Positions 53,395 to 62,329 of a DNA stretch of 64,000 nt are shown piece by piece (position 1 is the stretch's first letter; each line of letters opens with the position of its first letter). The notes beneath the pieces were generated by a model. That model made no database searches, was not told the DNA's origin, and saw only the letters and a program-made list of their open reading frames with translations. The stretch lies in assembly GCF_029051645.1 (NCBI RefSeq), contig NZ_JAACFS010000023.1, forward strand, positions 53,204 through 117,203, given 5' to 3'. Both the position numbers and the translations under genes were made by a program. The DNA is from Bradyrhizobium sp. CSA112 (GTDB lineage: Bacteria > Pseudomonadota > Alphaproteobacteria > Rhizobiales > Xanthobacteraceae).

Positions 53395-54581
53395 TCAAAA
53401 AATGTCGACGGAACGGTGCCGCTCGTCAGCGAAACCAAGCCACGCAAGCGGGAGTGCTACGGCACATAGAATAGCCATCGGAAGGAACGCCACTCCTCCA
53501 AACTTGGCGTAGGGAATTCCCGATAACAGGGTCAGCACGGCAGTCAAGCAACCTGAGCCAAACGCGTAAATGGATTGCCCGGTTGCTGCCAGACGGGCTG
53601 GTACCAGCGCCTGCATCATGCGCATCGAGGCGAGATGAAGCAGGGCAAAGGTAAAGCCGTGCAGCGGCTGGAGAATTGAAAGCGCCAAAACGGAAGTTGT
53701 CACGCCGGCCACAGACCACCGCACGACGCCGGCCGCGGCGGCCAAAACGGCGGCGCCCCGGGCACCGAGTCGGTCGAGCAGAGCTGGGCCGATCAGAAAG
53801 AACACGATAACTTCCGCAGCCACGGCTTCCGACCAGAGGATGCTTATGGTCCAAGGCTCGATCCCGGCAGCACTCCACCAAATGACGGCGAACGCGTCGT
53901 GCATCGCATGGCTGCCATAGACGGAGGAATGTAACCAGTATCATCATCCGAAAGCGTGGGATCCGAAGGAGCTCACCGAGCTCGCCGATCACAGAAGATC
54001 CGCGGGTGAGTGGTGGTGAAGAGGGGGCGCGACAGGTGGTAACAATGCAGTTGAGGCGGCCGCTACGACGAGAAACGATAAATTCATCCAGATGATAGGC
54101 GTAACATCGGTTCGGCTGATGAGCTGCCCGGCCGTCAGTGTGCCAAATATGAAAGCCAATGATGCCGAGCCCCGTATCCAGCCGTACTCAAATTCCTTCC
54201 CGGCCAACCGCGGTCTTGCCGCGTTGACCGATAATGCGTCAGCCAGAGAAGTCGTGGGAGCAAGAGAAGCGGCCTGGAGCACAGCTATGAAAAGCAGCAA
54301 CGCGAACGAGTGCACCCACAATAAAGCGGCGGCCCATGCGGCGGCCAATGCAGTACAAACTGCGAGAGCAAAGCGCAACGAACCTGCTCGATCTGCAAGC
54401 ATCCCAATGTTGGTCCGGCCAGAAGACGCGTTACCTTCGCGGCAGCGAGCACAATGCCGATCTCCTGTGGGCTTAGGCCTCTCGTTTCGAAAAATCTTGG
54501 CCAAAACGGCGACGCTACGCCGAAAGCGGCGTACAACGCGGTATAAAGTAGGATGTAGGCGACCGGTGCACTAATGCGCAC
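53395..54581 (-). pseudogene. MFS transporter (phenylpropionate permease-like) with several frameshifts
   Basis: The N-terminus MRISAPVAYILLYTALYAAFG, then SPQEIGIVLAAAKVTRLLAG is in one frame. The next helices (MLADRAGSLRFALAV, YGWIRGSASLAFIFGTL) are in a second, a short GELGELLRIPRFRMMILV piece in a third, and AMHDAFAVIWWSAAG to SVDIF in a fourth. Motifs resemble the MFS_1-like/HCAT 3-phenylpropionate transporter family. At least three shifts, near 54410, 53990 and 53930, inactivate it. Confidence 0.8.
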
Positions 54582-54739
54582 GGCCTGAATGCCCGAAAGA
54601 GAGTTTCGGCAGTCGGACGTATGTGTCGGTCGAAGCGAGCAAACTGACTTTCCCCAAAGGTGCCGTTCTGTTCAGCCTTGAAGGGCTGACGACCCAACGC
54701 AAGGCGAAGCCCTCAAGGGGCCCGCCTCGCGCGAAGGAG

Positions 54740-55081
54740 TCAGTCGACTTCCTGAACGACGGTCCGGCTACCCGGTTCGACCAGCATGACGCGGTCACCC
54801 GAATACACGTAGCGATACTTGGTGAGAGACGGACCCCAGTCAGCAGGTACCGATTCCAGTTCGACGTCGGCCGGCACGCGACCGCCGACCACGATCTTCT
54901 CCTTCGTGGTCACGGGGCGGATCTTGTGTTCGGTGACGTAGCTTTTGATCTTGGTGCGATACTGCGGCTCGATCTGGACGGCTGCTCCGGCCGTGCCGGT
55001 CGTGGTCGTAACTGTCGTCTGAGCGAAGGCTGCAGTCGCCAGCAGCGAGGCCGCCGCCGAAATCAGAACCAATTTCTTCAT
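54740..55081 (-). CDS. DUF1236 family exported protein
   Basis: The 113-residue protein follows AAGGAGAGAC. The signal peptide ends near ATAAFAQ, and a Thr-rich stretch leads to the DUF1236 core: YVTEHKIRPVTTKEKIVVGG, then VPADVELESVPADWG and SGDRVMLVEPGSRTVV. DUF1236 proteins are small periplasmic proteins of Rhizobiales with no known function. It is divergent from the glycosyltransferase gene. Confidence 0.92.
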   Translation of the reverse strand: MKKLVLISAAASLLATAAFAQTTVTTTTGTAGAAVQIEPQYRTKIKSYVTEHKIRPVTTKEKIVVGGRVPADVELESVPADWGPSLTKYRYVYSGDRVMLVEPGSRTVVQEVD

Positions 55082-55238
55082 TTGTCTCTCCTTGTCCGCA
55101 CCATGCGGTTGACTCCAATGCCTGCGGCACCGGCTAGTTCCTCAATCTGGGAAGAATCGGCAACGGAGTTAGGAACACTCGGTACGTCTTCTTGGTTCTC
55201 ACCTGGTCACCAACGAGCAAAGGTCCGGACCAGCTGTC

Positions 55239-56327
55239 ATGCGGATTGCCCAGATCGCGCCGTTGGCCGAGAGCGTTCCTCCCAAGCTTTACGGCGGGAC
55301 AGAGAGGGTGGTGGCGTGGCTGGTCGACGAGCTCGTCAGTCTGGGCCACGAGGTGACCTTGTTCGCCAGCGGAGACTCCCGCACGCGTGGGAAGCTGCAT
55401 CCGGTTTGGCCGCGCGCACTCCGCCTCGGCAGGCCCGCCGCCGATCCCGCAGCCGCATGCACCGCTCTGCTCGAGGCGATCGCGCAACGGGTCGAAGATT
55501 TCGACGTCGTGCACTCGCACATCGATTGGCTGCATTTGCCGCTGCTCAGCCGCCTCGGCGTGCCCTTCCTCACCACGATGCACGGACGGCTCGATCTGCC
55601 TGGGCTGGCGGATGTGGTCCGCCAGTTTTCAGGCGCCTCTTTCGTCTCGATATCCGACAATCAACGCCTGCCTCTGGCCAGGGCGAATTGGCGCGGTACG
55701 GTCCATCACGGTCTTCCCGCCGACCTATTCCGCCCGTCGTACGAACAAGGGTCCTATCTCGCCTTCCTGGGGCGCCTGACCGCCGAGAAAGGACCGGAAA
55801 GCGCAATCCGCATCGCGCGCGCCGCCGGGATGCAGCTTCGCATCGCGGCCAAGCTGCCTCGCGGCGAAAGGCGCTACTTCAAGGAGCGGCTCGAACCGCA
55901 AATCGACGGCACGCAGATCAGGCTCATCGGCGAAGTGAATGACAAGGCGAAGCAGACGTTTTTGGCGGGAGCGGCTGCGCTGCTCTTTCCCATCGATTGG
56001 CCCGAACCGTTCGGCCTTGTCATGATCGAAGCGATGGCATGCGGCACGCCCGTCATCGCTTTTCGTTCCGGCTCGGTCCCCGAGGTGATCGACGAAGGCG
56101 TTACCGGTTTTGTGGTCGATGACGAAGAGCAAGCTGTTCAAGCCGTGAAACGGCTGAGGGAACTCGATCGCAAGCGCGTGCGCGATCGATTCGAGGAACG
56201 CTTCACGGCAGGACGGATGGCCGCAGATTACGTCTCGCATTACCAATCGGTGGTGAACGGCGGCTCCGCCGAATACCGCAGACAAGGGTTACCTGCGGGT
56301 GAAGAGAGCGCAGCTCCTGCCACCTGA
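55239..56327 (+). CDS. Glycosyltransferase family 4 protein
   Basis: The 362-residue GT-B enzyme has GGTERVVAWLVDEL and HSHIDWLHLP in the acceptor domain. The donor domain has FLGRLTAEKGPESAI and the nucleotide-sugar motif EPFGLVMIEAMACGTPVIA (E-x7-E). The family transfers hexose from a UDP- or GDP-sugar to glycans or lipids; acceptor unknown. No other polysaccharide genes are nearby, so it may be a solitary stress-related gene. Confidence 0.9.
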   Translation: MRIAQIAPLAESVPPKLYGGTERVVAWLVDELVSLGHEVTLFASGDSRTRGKLHPVWPRALRLGRPAADPAAACTALLEAIAQRVEDFDVVHSHIDWLHLPLLSRLGVPFLTTMHGRLDLPGLADVVRQFSGASFVSISDNQRLPLARANWRGTVHHGLPADLFRPSYEQGSYLAFLGRLTAEKGPESAIRIARAAGMQLRIAAKLPRGERRYFKERLEPQIDGTQIRLIGEVNDKAKQTFLAGAAALLFPIDWPEPFGLVMIEAMACGTPVIAFRSGSVPEVIDEGVTGFVVDDEEQAVQAVKRLRELDRKRVRDRFEERFTAGRMAADYVSHYQSVVNGGSAEYRRQGLPAGEESAAPAT

Positions 56328-56431
56328 CGATGGATACGGCTTCAGATACGTGCACTGCGGCCGGACCGGCAACGATCGATCTTCGGGTGAATTGAAGATT
56401 CCAGAATCTGATTGACAAACACTCCCAGAAA

Positions 56432-56749
56432 CTACTTTCGGCGTGGCTTTCTTTGTGGCTTCGATTTGAGCCTGCTCAGCCGCTTCGCATTCGCCGCAAC
56501 ACGTTTTCGATATCGATGGACTATTCTATCGCCCGAAGCGCCAGCCATTAGACTCGCCGTAGCATCAAGAGCAGCATCCATCTTTTCACGGACCATTAGC
56601 TCAGCTTCGCGCCGGGCATCGTTACCGCCCCGCATCAGTTTCATCATCCGCAGCGCGACAACGCCATTTGTCTCGGCGGCTAGCAGCATCAAAGACGTGA
56701 ACATCCGCCGATCGGTCCGGCGCGGCTTGAAAAGTGGAACTCTGAACAT
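56432..56749 (-). CDS. Small helical protein, conserved-looking
   Basis: The 105-residue protein starts MFRVPLFKPRRTDRRMFTSL. A helical section (LLAAETNGVVALRMMKLMRG) is followed by DARREAELMVREKMDAALDA and a very basic tail. It is reminiscent of small phasin-like or antidote-like proteins, without a clear family. GTGAG lies close upstream. Confidence 0.6.
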   Translation of the reverse strand: MFRVPLFKPRRTDRRMFTSLMLLAAETNGVVALRMMKLMRGGNDARREAELMVREKMDAALDATASLMAGASGDRIVHRYRKRVAANAKRLSRLKSKPQRKPRRK

Positions 56750-57237
56750 CTCACAGCGACTTTCTGTCTTGCTATAAATTGGGTCAACCTTTGGGGCCGA
56801 GACCGAGAGTCTAGCTCCTCATCCGGGCAATTCGTTCTCGTCATCGAAAACGTCGGGCCGTCCTTTTAGTTCTCGGGGATGAGGCAACGGTCCGCGATGC
56901 TCGAATTGCGACCGAGCATCGTTGCGATCAATCCCCAACAATCTCGGAGGACAAGACTGGGTTCACAGGCAGGCTTTCGGTTCAAGGCTTGCTCATCGTG
57001 AACCGCGCAAGGGACAGACGACCGTCCGCCGTTTCAACGTTATCGCGCCGCAGCAAAGGAATAGCGACTGGGGCTCCCTTTCTCGCCGGGGCTTCCCACT
57101 CGAAAAGTTGCGGGACGGCAAAAGCAACTAAAAAGTCTATCATTTGTTATTTTGGACCGTAGGCGTCTTGGCCAACTAGCAAAATAGAATGACAGGGGTG
57201 GGTGCCTTCTCGCGTCGGCGTATTGAGGAGAACCACC
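56750..57237. other. Intergenic stretch, no gene recognised
   Basis: Only short shadow ORFs are visible. It contains an AT-rich part around 57130-57190 that could hold the promoter of the small gene at 57238. Confidence 0.3.
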
Positions 57238-57414
57238 ATGGACGCGCTACTCGAAAGAGAGATCACCGCCGCTCAGCGCTGGCGGATATTAACCGAGTTA
57301 ATGGACGAGTTTGAATGGGTGCATGGCCGACCTTTGCGCACCTTCGAGGAATTTCGAGCATGGTTGGCGACAGCGAGTGGGAGGCGAGCAATGCGCAGGA
57401 AAATCGGGGACTAG
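57238..57414 (+). CDS. Small hypothetical protein
   Basis: The start MDALLEREITAAQRWRIL with GAGGAG upstream gives 58 residues. A short HTH-like helix pattern (EFEWVHGRPLRTFEEFRAWLA) ends in RRAMRRKIGD. It looks real from the ribosome binding site. It is followed by a truncated AraC gene. Confidence 0.55.
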   Translation: MDALLEREITAAQRWRILTELMDEFEWVHGRPLRTFEEFRAWLATASGRRAMRRKIGD

Positions 57415-57467
57415 CTGGCTTGCCGTCATCGTTCTCATTCGGCTGATTAGGACACCGCACGCGACGC

Positions 57468-57815
57468 GGGCTCGAAGCAATCAGGGGCGATCTGATCCAA
57501 AACGCCGCGCTTAATCTTGACCAGCTTGCCGCGCGTCAGGGCATTTCGCCGCGCTATGTCCAGATGCTGTTCGAGGAGGCCGGAACCACCTTCTCGGACT
57601 TTGTCATCGAACGACGGCTCGACGAGGCCCGGAGTATGCTGACAAGTCCGCGCTATACGGCCTGGTCGATCATCGCAATTGCGCTCGAAGCCGGCTTCGG
57701 CGATCTTTCTCATTTCAACCGCCGCTTTAAACGACGGTATCTCATGACACCCACAGATATGCGCAGGCCAACGAAGCATGATGGCACGCTGAGTTCGGAC
57801 TTCCCGCGCCGCTGA
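57468..57815 (+). pseudogene. AraC-family regulator, DNA-binding domain only
   Basis: An open frame without start codon reads GLEAIRGDLIQNAALNLDQLA, then RQGISPRYVQMLFEEAGTTF and FSDFVIERRLDEARSML. The second helix-turn-helix follows (AIALEAGFGDLSHFNRRFKRRYLMTPTDMR, in two blocks). This is the complete AraC double HTH at the C-terminus. The roughly 200-residue N-terminal sensor domain is missing. An internal ATG at 57564 would cut into the first HTH. Confidence 0.75.
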
Positions 57816-57886
57816 TGGTGCGAGCAGGACCAGACCGATTGCATGGTGATGTCTGCATCAGGACTGATCCACCAGAATGTCCGCTC

Positions 57887-57995
57887 GTGGCACTTTTCTG
57901 ACATGCCGACGGACACTTACAATGTCCGTTCATTGGGGCAGACCGGACGTGGCCGACCTAGGGGCCAAACCGACGCGTTTTGACCCGAATGTGAC
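57887..57995 (+). repeat. Dispersed repeat family R, copy 6
   Basis: It has GTGGCACTTTTCTGACATGCC, GACGG, AATGTCCGTTCAT, GGGGCAGACCGGACGTGG, GCCAAACCGACGCGTTTTGACCC in blocks and a terminal GTGACAA. The remaining gap up to 58068 has no gene. Confidence 0.75.
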
Positions 57996-58068
57996 AACGC
58001 GGTAGCGACCGCTCCCTTGTGGCGGAGCGGTGCGCTTCTTGCTGAAGTGAGTACCCTCTAGAAGCAAG

Positions 58069-58584
58069 TTACTTTTCGATCCGCAATCGGACCGGCTTGG
58101 TCTTCTTGTCCGCGGATTCTTCGACTATTTCAAAATTCCCCACTGACGCTCGCCTTAGAAGCGGTGCACGGGGGCGTGCAATCGATGATGAAACGTACCG
58201 ATACGTTCCGGAAAACGACCCGCCACTCGCCTTGATTTCCCGCGACGGCACGTGTTGAAATGACATTGGGTATGGCCGCCTGGCGCCAACGCACTTGAAT
58301 TCGATTCCGCTGCACTGAATCGTTTTATTGCAAGTCGCCTTTACCTCGTTGATTGGCGTATCGTTGTAACCAGGTGGCAACTGGTACTCCAAGACACTGT
58401 CGAGCGTATCGGTACAGCTCCCGATTGGCTTGAACCGAAAATTGACGGTCACAGTCGTTCCAAGAGGTCCCGGAGCGGATACGTATAGATCATGCTGGGT
58501 GATTGGCAACACATAACGCCCCGCCAAAAAACCGGTTGCGCTGTTGAGGACGTAGAAGACAAGACAGTTGTCAAGATAGCCCAA
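58069..58584 (-). CDS. Hypothetical protein (possibly truncated)
   Basis: The 171-residue frame carries coding-like sequence: HDLYVSAPGPLGTTVTVNFR, four cysteines (GSCTD, ATCNKTIQCSG, FKCVG), and GGSFSGTYRYVSSS near the end. The N-terminus overlaps the end of the adjacent broken gene, and its first 35 residues look artificial. Possibly an exported Cys-rich protein that has lost its signal peptide. No family recognised. Confidence 0.4.
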   Translation of the reverse strand: MGYLDNCLVFYVLNSATGFLAGRYVLPITQHDLYVSAPGPLGTTVTVNFRFKPIGSCTDTLDSVLEYQLPPGYNDTPINEVKATCNKTIQCSGIEFKCVGARRPYPMSFQHVPSREIKASGGSFSGTYRYVSSSIARPRAPLLRRASVGNFEIVEESADKKTKPVRLRIEK

Positions 58585-58639
58585 ACGATCATATGCATCT
58601 CACACCCCACAGAGAATTCACGCGGTCGTATTTCGGTCA

Positions 58640-59129
58640 ACTTATCGAAGGCCGCCCGGTGTCGCTTTACTCCAGTGAAGAGCATAGGCGTTGTTGCAAA
58701 AAAGTCCTTGCGGTGCCCCTGCACGAAATTAGCGGCAGGCGCACCGATGGCGATGATCAGGTCGGGTGGCTGGTCAATATTGAGGGTGCGAAGATATTCG
58801 ACGAATGGAGCGTCTGATTTGTCGCTATTTGCCCCGGGCATTAAGTAGCGAGTGGTCTTGAAACTCCACGGACGTCCGCCGGCTAACTCAGCGCGAAGGG
58901 CTTCCGAATAATCAGTCCACGGCCTGAAGCGGAGACCGAATGAATGCAGCATCATCACCCGCTTGGGCTCTGGATCAGCCGTCTGACTTGACACAGCGTC
59001 GCCAGCAACAATGCGATGGCCAGCGCAGTGGTGCAGGTCCCCGCGCAAAAAGATCGAAAAGGCAATTTGCCAGAAGCACATCGCCGTCCTGCCCCAGGAG
59101 CTAACTTCCAGAACCAATTCTACCCGCAA
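58640..59129 (-). pseudogene. Fragment of an ABC-type substrate-binding / sensor-like protein
   Basis: Only the N-terminal third is present. It has PKRVMMLHSFGLRFRPWTDY, then SDKSDAPFVEYLRTLNIDQPP, PDLIIAIGAPAANFVQGH and LFTGVKRHRAAFDKLTE. This is the start of the substrate-binding domain found in Bradyrhizobium binding proteins and hybrid sensor kinases. After KLTE the frame runs into unrelated sequence. The start of the gene is around 59129 with a signal-like stretch. Confidence 0.65.
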
Positions 59130-59463
59130 AGTCGAGTGCTCAACAGGACTTCGCGAACACCATGATCATGATCCCGATCTTCCGTCAGCGGTTGTGCAAC
59201 TTCGGGTGGATGCCATGCACTTTAGCCAATGGTGTCACATACGCGGCGGTTGAATGATGCCTACGCGGCAATAGCGCCGACTGGAACTTGCGTGCGTGTC
59301 GCGCTGGGAATTGTTCAGGCCGGTCGTCAACTGCGTTTCTGATTTCAATTGTGATTGATGCCGCCGTTTTCTCAATCTGGTGGTGGTTCATAAGGTGAGG
59401 TTGCCTCGACCTTCCTGTGACATCCGGCCGAACCTACCGGGATGCGGTGTGTTGCCGTTCGCA
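59130..59463. other. Intergenic stretch, no gene recognised
   Basis: Only shadow ORFs are present in all frames. No repeat copy was noticed. Confidence 0.3.
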
Positions 59464-59808
59464 TCATCGTCCAGGCTCTTGGCAATTCGCAACTGATTTC
59501 AACCGCGCTGCTCCTGTGCCCCGGCGCACCGCGACATGCAATCGGAAGCCCATGGCGTCGAGAACATTCAAAACAGTCGTGAAGTTTGGCTTTTTTGGAT
59601 CGCCCGCAAACGCACGATGAATGCTCGGCCTCGCAAGCCCAGATTTCTGCGCAAGGTCAGAGATATTGTACAGATGCGTAGCGGTACCAATGGCGTGACA
59701 GATTTCGGCGATATCCGCCTTTGCGAGGGCTCGATTTATGCAATCGGCAGCGGCTTGCCTTTGGTTCGATTGTGGGCGGGTCGCAGGCCTGACGGATTTT
59801 TCAGCCAT
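59464..59808 (-). CDS. HigA-like addiction-module antidote (HTH) protein
   Basis: The start MAEKSVRPATRPQSNQ with GGAGG upstream gives 114 residues. INRALAKADIAEICHAIG, then LYNISDLAQKSGLARPSIHRAF is the HTH of the probable antidote family, and FTTVLNVLDAMGFRLHV closes it. Antidotes of this type pair with a RelE/HigB-like toxin. No toxin gene is found next to it, so it may be an orphan regulator. Confidence 0.8.
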   Translation of the reverse strand: MAEKSVRPATRPQSNQRQAAADCINRALAKADIAEICHAIGTATHLYNISDLAQKSGLARPSIHRAFAGDPKKPNFTTVLNVLDAMGFRLHVAVRRGTGAARLKSVANCQEPGR

Positions 59809-59826
59809 CGTAACCTCCAACAAAAT

Positions 59827-59848
59827 AGGCCGGCATTTCTGCCGGCCT
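59827..59848 (-). terminator. Rho-independent terminator for the porin gene
   Basis: A perfect 9-bp stem AGGCCGGCA/TGCCGGCCT with a 4-nt loop is followed by ATTTTG on the minus strand. It lies 32 bp after the porin stop. Confidence 0.85.
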
Positions 59849-59879
59849 ACTTTACTGGAACAGATGTAATAGGACGAGG

Positions 59880-60635
59880 TCAGTATCTCGCTGCGACCGG
59901 TGCGCCGAAACCGCCGAAGCGGTAATTGACGCGCAAGGTGACCATATCCACGTCCTGGCTAACCCGGCTGTTGAAGAAAGCGGCAGGAAGCGCGGGAGCC
60001 GTGAACGTATTATTGGCATCGCCCATGAACAAGTGGTCGTATTCAACACCGAACGACCAGTTCGGCGCGAAGCCATACTCAAATCCAACGCCCACGACCC
60101 CGCCCCAACGGGTCGCGCTAGCCGAAGCGAACTCAAAGCCGGTAAGCGTGTCGAGAATGCTAAATTCGTTGCTTGTCACCGCCGCGCCGCCCTTTACGTA
60201 AAACAGCGCTTGATTCCAGGCGTAGCCGATCTGGCCGGTGAAGAGGCCGATCGCATCGGTCGTGGTGCGCGTGGAGAATAGAGGATTGATAAGGCTGATG
60301 CGCTGGCTGCTGAGGTCCGCCCAATCGCCCTGAGCTTCCAGGCCAAACACCCAGGTGCCCGCCTGCCAACGATAGCCGATTTGGCCGCCGGCGAGGCCCC
60401 CGGACCGCTCGCGGCAGCCGTCAGCGACGACTACGCCAAGCACATCAACGAAATCAAAGCAGTTGCGGCTCTGACCCCAGCCGCCGTTGCCGCCGATGTA
60501 GAAGCCGGTCCAGTCGTAAATCGGAGCGATCACCGGTGCGGGTGGCCGTGCCTTGACCGCCATATCCGCAGCCGTGGCGGGAGCGGCCATCCCGAGAGCA
60601 AGCAAACCGACAGTACCCAGCAAAAATTTCTTCAT
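59880..60635 (-). CDS. Outer-membrane beta-barrel protein (RopB/Omp25 type)
   Basis: The 251-residue protein follows GGAGAAAC and begins with a signal peptide (MKKFLLGTVGLLALGMAAPATAADMA in two pieces). The mature protein is an eight-stranded OmpA/Omp25-like barrel: YDWTGFYIGGNGGWG, GGQIGYRWQAGTWVFGLEA, GGVVGVGFEYGFAPNWSFG and the C-terminal strand VTLRVNYRFGG. Such porin-like proteins anchor the envelope. It has its own terminator. Confidence 0.93.
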   Translation of the reverse strand: MKKFLLGTVGLLALGMAAPATAADMAVKARPPAPVIAPIYDWTGFYIGGNGGWGQSRNCFDFVDVLGVVVADGCRERSGGLAGGQIGYRWQAGTWVFGLEAQGDWADLSSQRISLINPLFSTRTTTDAIGLFTGQIGYAWNQALFYVKGGAAVTSNEFSILDTLTGFEFASASATRWGGVVGVGFEYGFAPNWSFGVEYDHLFMGDANNTFTAPALPAAFFNSRVSQDVDMVTLRVNYRFGGFGAPVAARY

Positions 60636-60908
60636 CTAGTTTCTCCATCCGCGTCGCCCTGCCGCGACCGCCAACCGCAGTTGAATCGAACTTCCGAATT
60701 GCAACTGTAAGTTTGCGTGATTTTCCCGAGAAAGTCCGTGACTTGAAGGCAACAGTCCGTTTTTGAAATATGGCAAACCCGTGTCAGAACGATGGATGGG
60801 CGCCTCTCGCGCACAACGGCCCAAGGCCTTAGGGCGGGCGCACTTAAGTAGAAGCACGTCATAAGGAATGCTTAGCCTGACAGTTTTGGGCGGCGGGGTA
60901 TGCGGCAC

Positions 60909-61454
60909 TCAATTTTCATGGGCTTCCTGAAAGGGCTCCCGGGCTTCGACCGTCTTGTTTCGGAGGATGCGGTCAGACGCCATTTGGCGAGCGCTGGGAG
61001 AGCAATCCCTCAGCTTCGTCAGAGCGTCGGTGACCGTCCGGCCCAGTTGCCCAATCGCTTCGTCGGTAAGGATCGATCTCGCGCTTCCGAGCCGGTCGAC
61101 GCTGACATTCAGGACAGTCAGTGCCTCCTTGAGTTGCGCCAACTCGGGTTGAAGGGTCGGGCGTTCTCCTGCCTTGATCTCCCGAAGGGTGTTGCCGAGC
61201 GTGCGAACTTCCACCGTCAGGTTTCGGATATTCGCCAGCACGTCTTTCTGCGGCAGATCGACTTTCGACAGCACGGCCTCAGTCATCGTTGCAACGACGT
61301 TTTCGGCAAAATGGTTGATCCGCGCAATCGCGACGAGCGCAACAATCGCGGCGATGATCACCAAGATCGCCGTCGCATTGATCAGCGCCAGCAGCAGCTG
61401 CCCAGGGAGCCTCCACAACCGCGCTGAAATCCCACTGCCATCGGGCTCGGCCAT
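60909..61454 (-). CDS. Membrane-anchored coiled-coil protein, uncharacterised
   Basis: The 181-residue protein with ACAGGAGACAA upstream has one transmembrane helix (about 19-43, LLLALINATAILVIIAAIV). A long helical part follows: LANIRNLTVEVRTLGNTLRE and LAQLKEALTVLNVSVDRLGS, with heptad-like spacing. It probably sits in the inner membrane with the coiled coil in the periplasm or cytoplasm. Family unknown. Confidence 0.75.
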   Translation of the reverse strand: MAEPDGSGISARLWRLPGQLLLALINATAILVIIAAIVALVAIARINHFAENVVATMTEAVLSKVDLPQKDVLANIRNLTVEVRTLGNTLREIKAGERPTLQPELAQLKEALTVLNVSVDRLGSARSILTDEAIGQLGRTVTDALTKLRDCSPSARQMASDRILRNKTVEAREPFQEAHEN

Positions 61455-61629
61455 GGTTGTCTCCTGTCGTTCTGTCGTTTCTTGTGCCGGGCTCGTCCTT
61501 CCGCTCGGCGGGCGGCGGCCGCGACCACACCGACGCGCCGCTTGCGCAAGCTCTTTGATCTAAATCAAGACAGACATTTTGGAATTGCATCCGGATAGGC
61601 CACTCACCAGCCTCCGTGGAGTTTTGACC

Positions 61630-61908
61630 ATGAGTGAAATCATCAAGTCGGAAGCGATTTCCCGTCGAAAGGCTCTTTCTCTTTTCGGAAAAGTTGCTGC
61701 CTTTCCCGTTCTGGCATCCACCGCCGCACTGACGGTTTCCGATGCTGAGGCTCAGACTGCTGGCATGGAGCGGCGTCAGGAGCGGCGCTCAGGACGGCAC
61801 GAGCGACGTGACGAGCGGCGCACAGGGCGCACAGAGCGACGTGAGGAGCGGCGCACAGGTACAGCTACCGGCACAGGTACAGGTGCAACTACCGGCACAC
61901 CTAAGTAA
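61630..61908 (+). CDS. Small Tat-exported protein with Arg-rich repeats
   Basis: The start MSEIIKSEAISRRKALSLF gives 92 residues. SRRKALSLFGKVAAFPVL is a twin-arginine signal that ends near DAEAQ. The mature part is a run of ERR/RRxERR repeats (about 47-78, RQERRSGRHERRDERR) followed by a TGTGTGATT tail. I recall similar proteins in Bradyrhizobium; their function is unknown. Confidence 0.75.
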   Translation: MSEIIKSEAISRRKALSLFGKVAAFPVLASTAALTVSDAEAQTAGMERRQERRSGRHERRDERRTGRTERREERRTGTATGTGTGATTGTPK

Positions 61909-62089
61909 TTCCACTGCTCGGCGAACTCGCTAATCGAACCCGCTACGCAGCCACCGCCCGAACTGAAACGGCGGACGTCACCGCTGCCGTTTTGCGCTGT
62001 TAAGTTTCTTAACATGCGCGATCCCGCAAATGAGACCTGCTGATAGTGGATGACACACCCACAGAGCCCTTGGCAGCGTCACTGCTGCG

Positions 62090-62205
62090 TTAGACCGTGT
62101 CCACGCTGTCCGGGGTGCCTGCAGCTCTCTTAAGCGGCCCGATCAGCTCCTGCACTGAGAATGGCTTTGAAATGCGATGCATCCAGAGTCCAGCGTCATC
62201 CACAA
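62090..62205 (-). pseudogene. Response-regulator receiver remnant (putative)
   Basis: A minus-strand reading gives LIVDDAGLWMHRISKPFSVQ, then ELIGPLKRAAGTPDSVDTV and a stop. The IVDD opening and the KPF-x2-QEL-GPLKRA end match the first and last parts of a CheY-like receiver, joined by a deletion of the middle. It lies in the 420-bp gap before the methyltransferase gene; no other gene is seen there. Confidence 0.35.
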
Positions 62206-62329
62206 TGAGCCACCTCTATCGGGTTCCTCAAGAAGAGGATAAAATCGCACAAGAACGCACGGTGCTGCTTGACCGTGGTCCTCATCGACGTGAGACTCGC
62301 CATCGCTTTCAGAGGTTACAGGAGCAACC

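Noticed and set aside
54571..54798. 75-codon minus-strand ORF between MFS and DUF1236 genes
   Set aside because: It overlaps the DUF1236 3' end in another frame and resembles translated intergenic repeat; no ribosome binding site.
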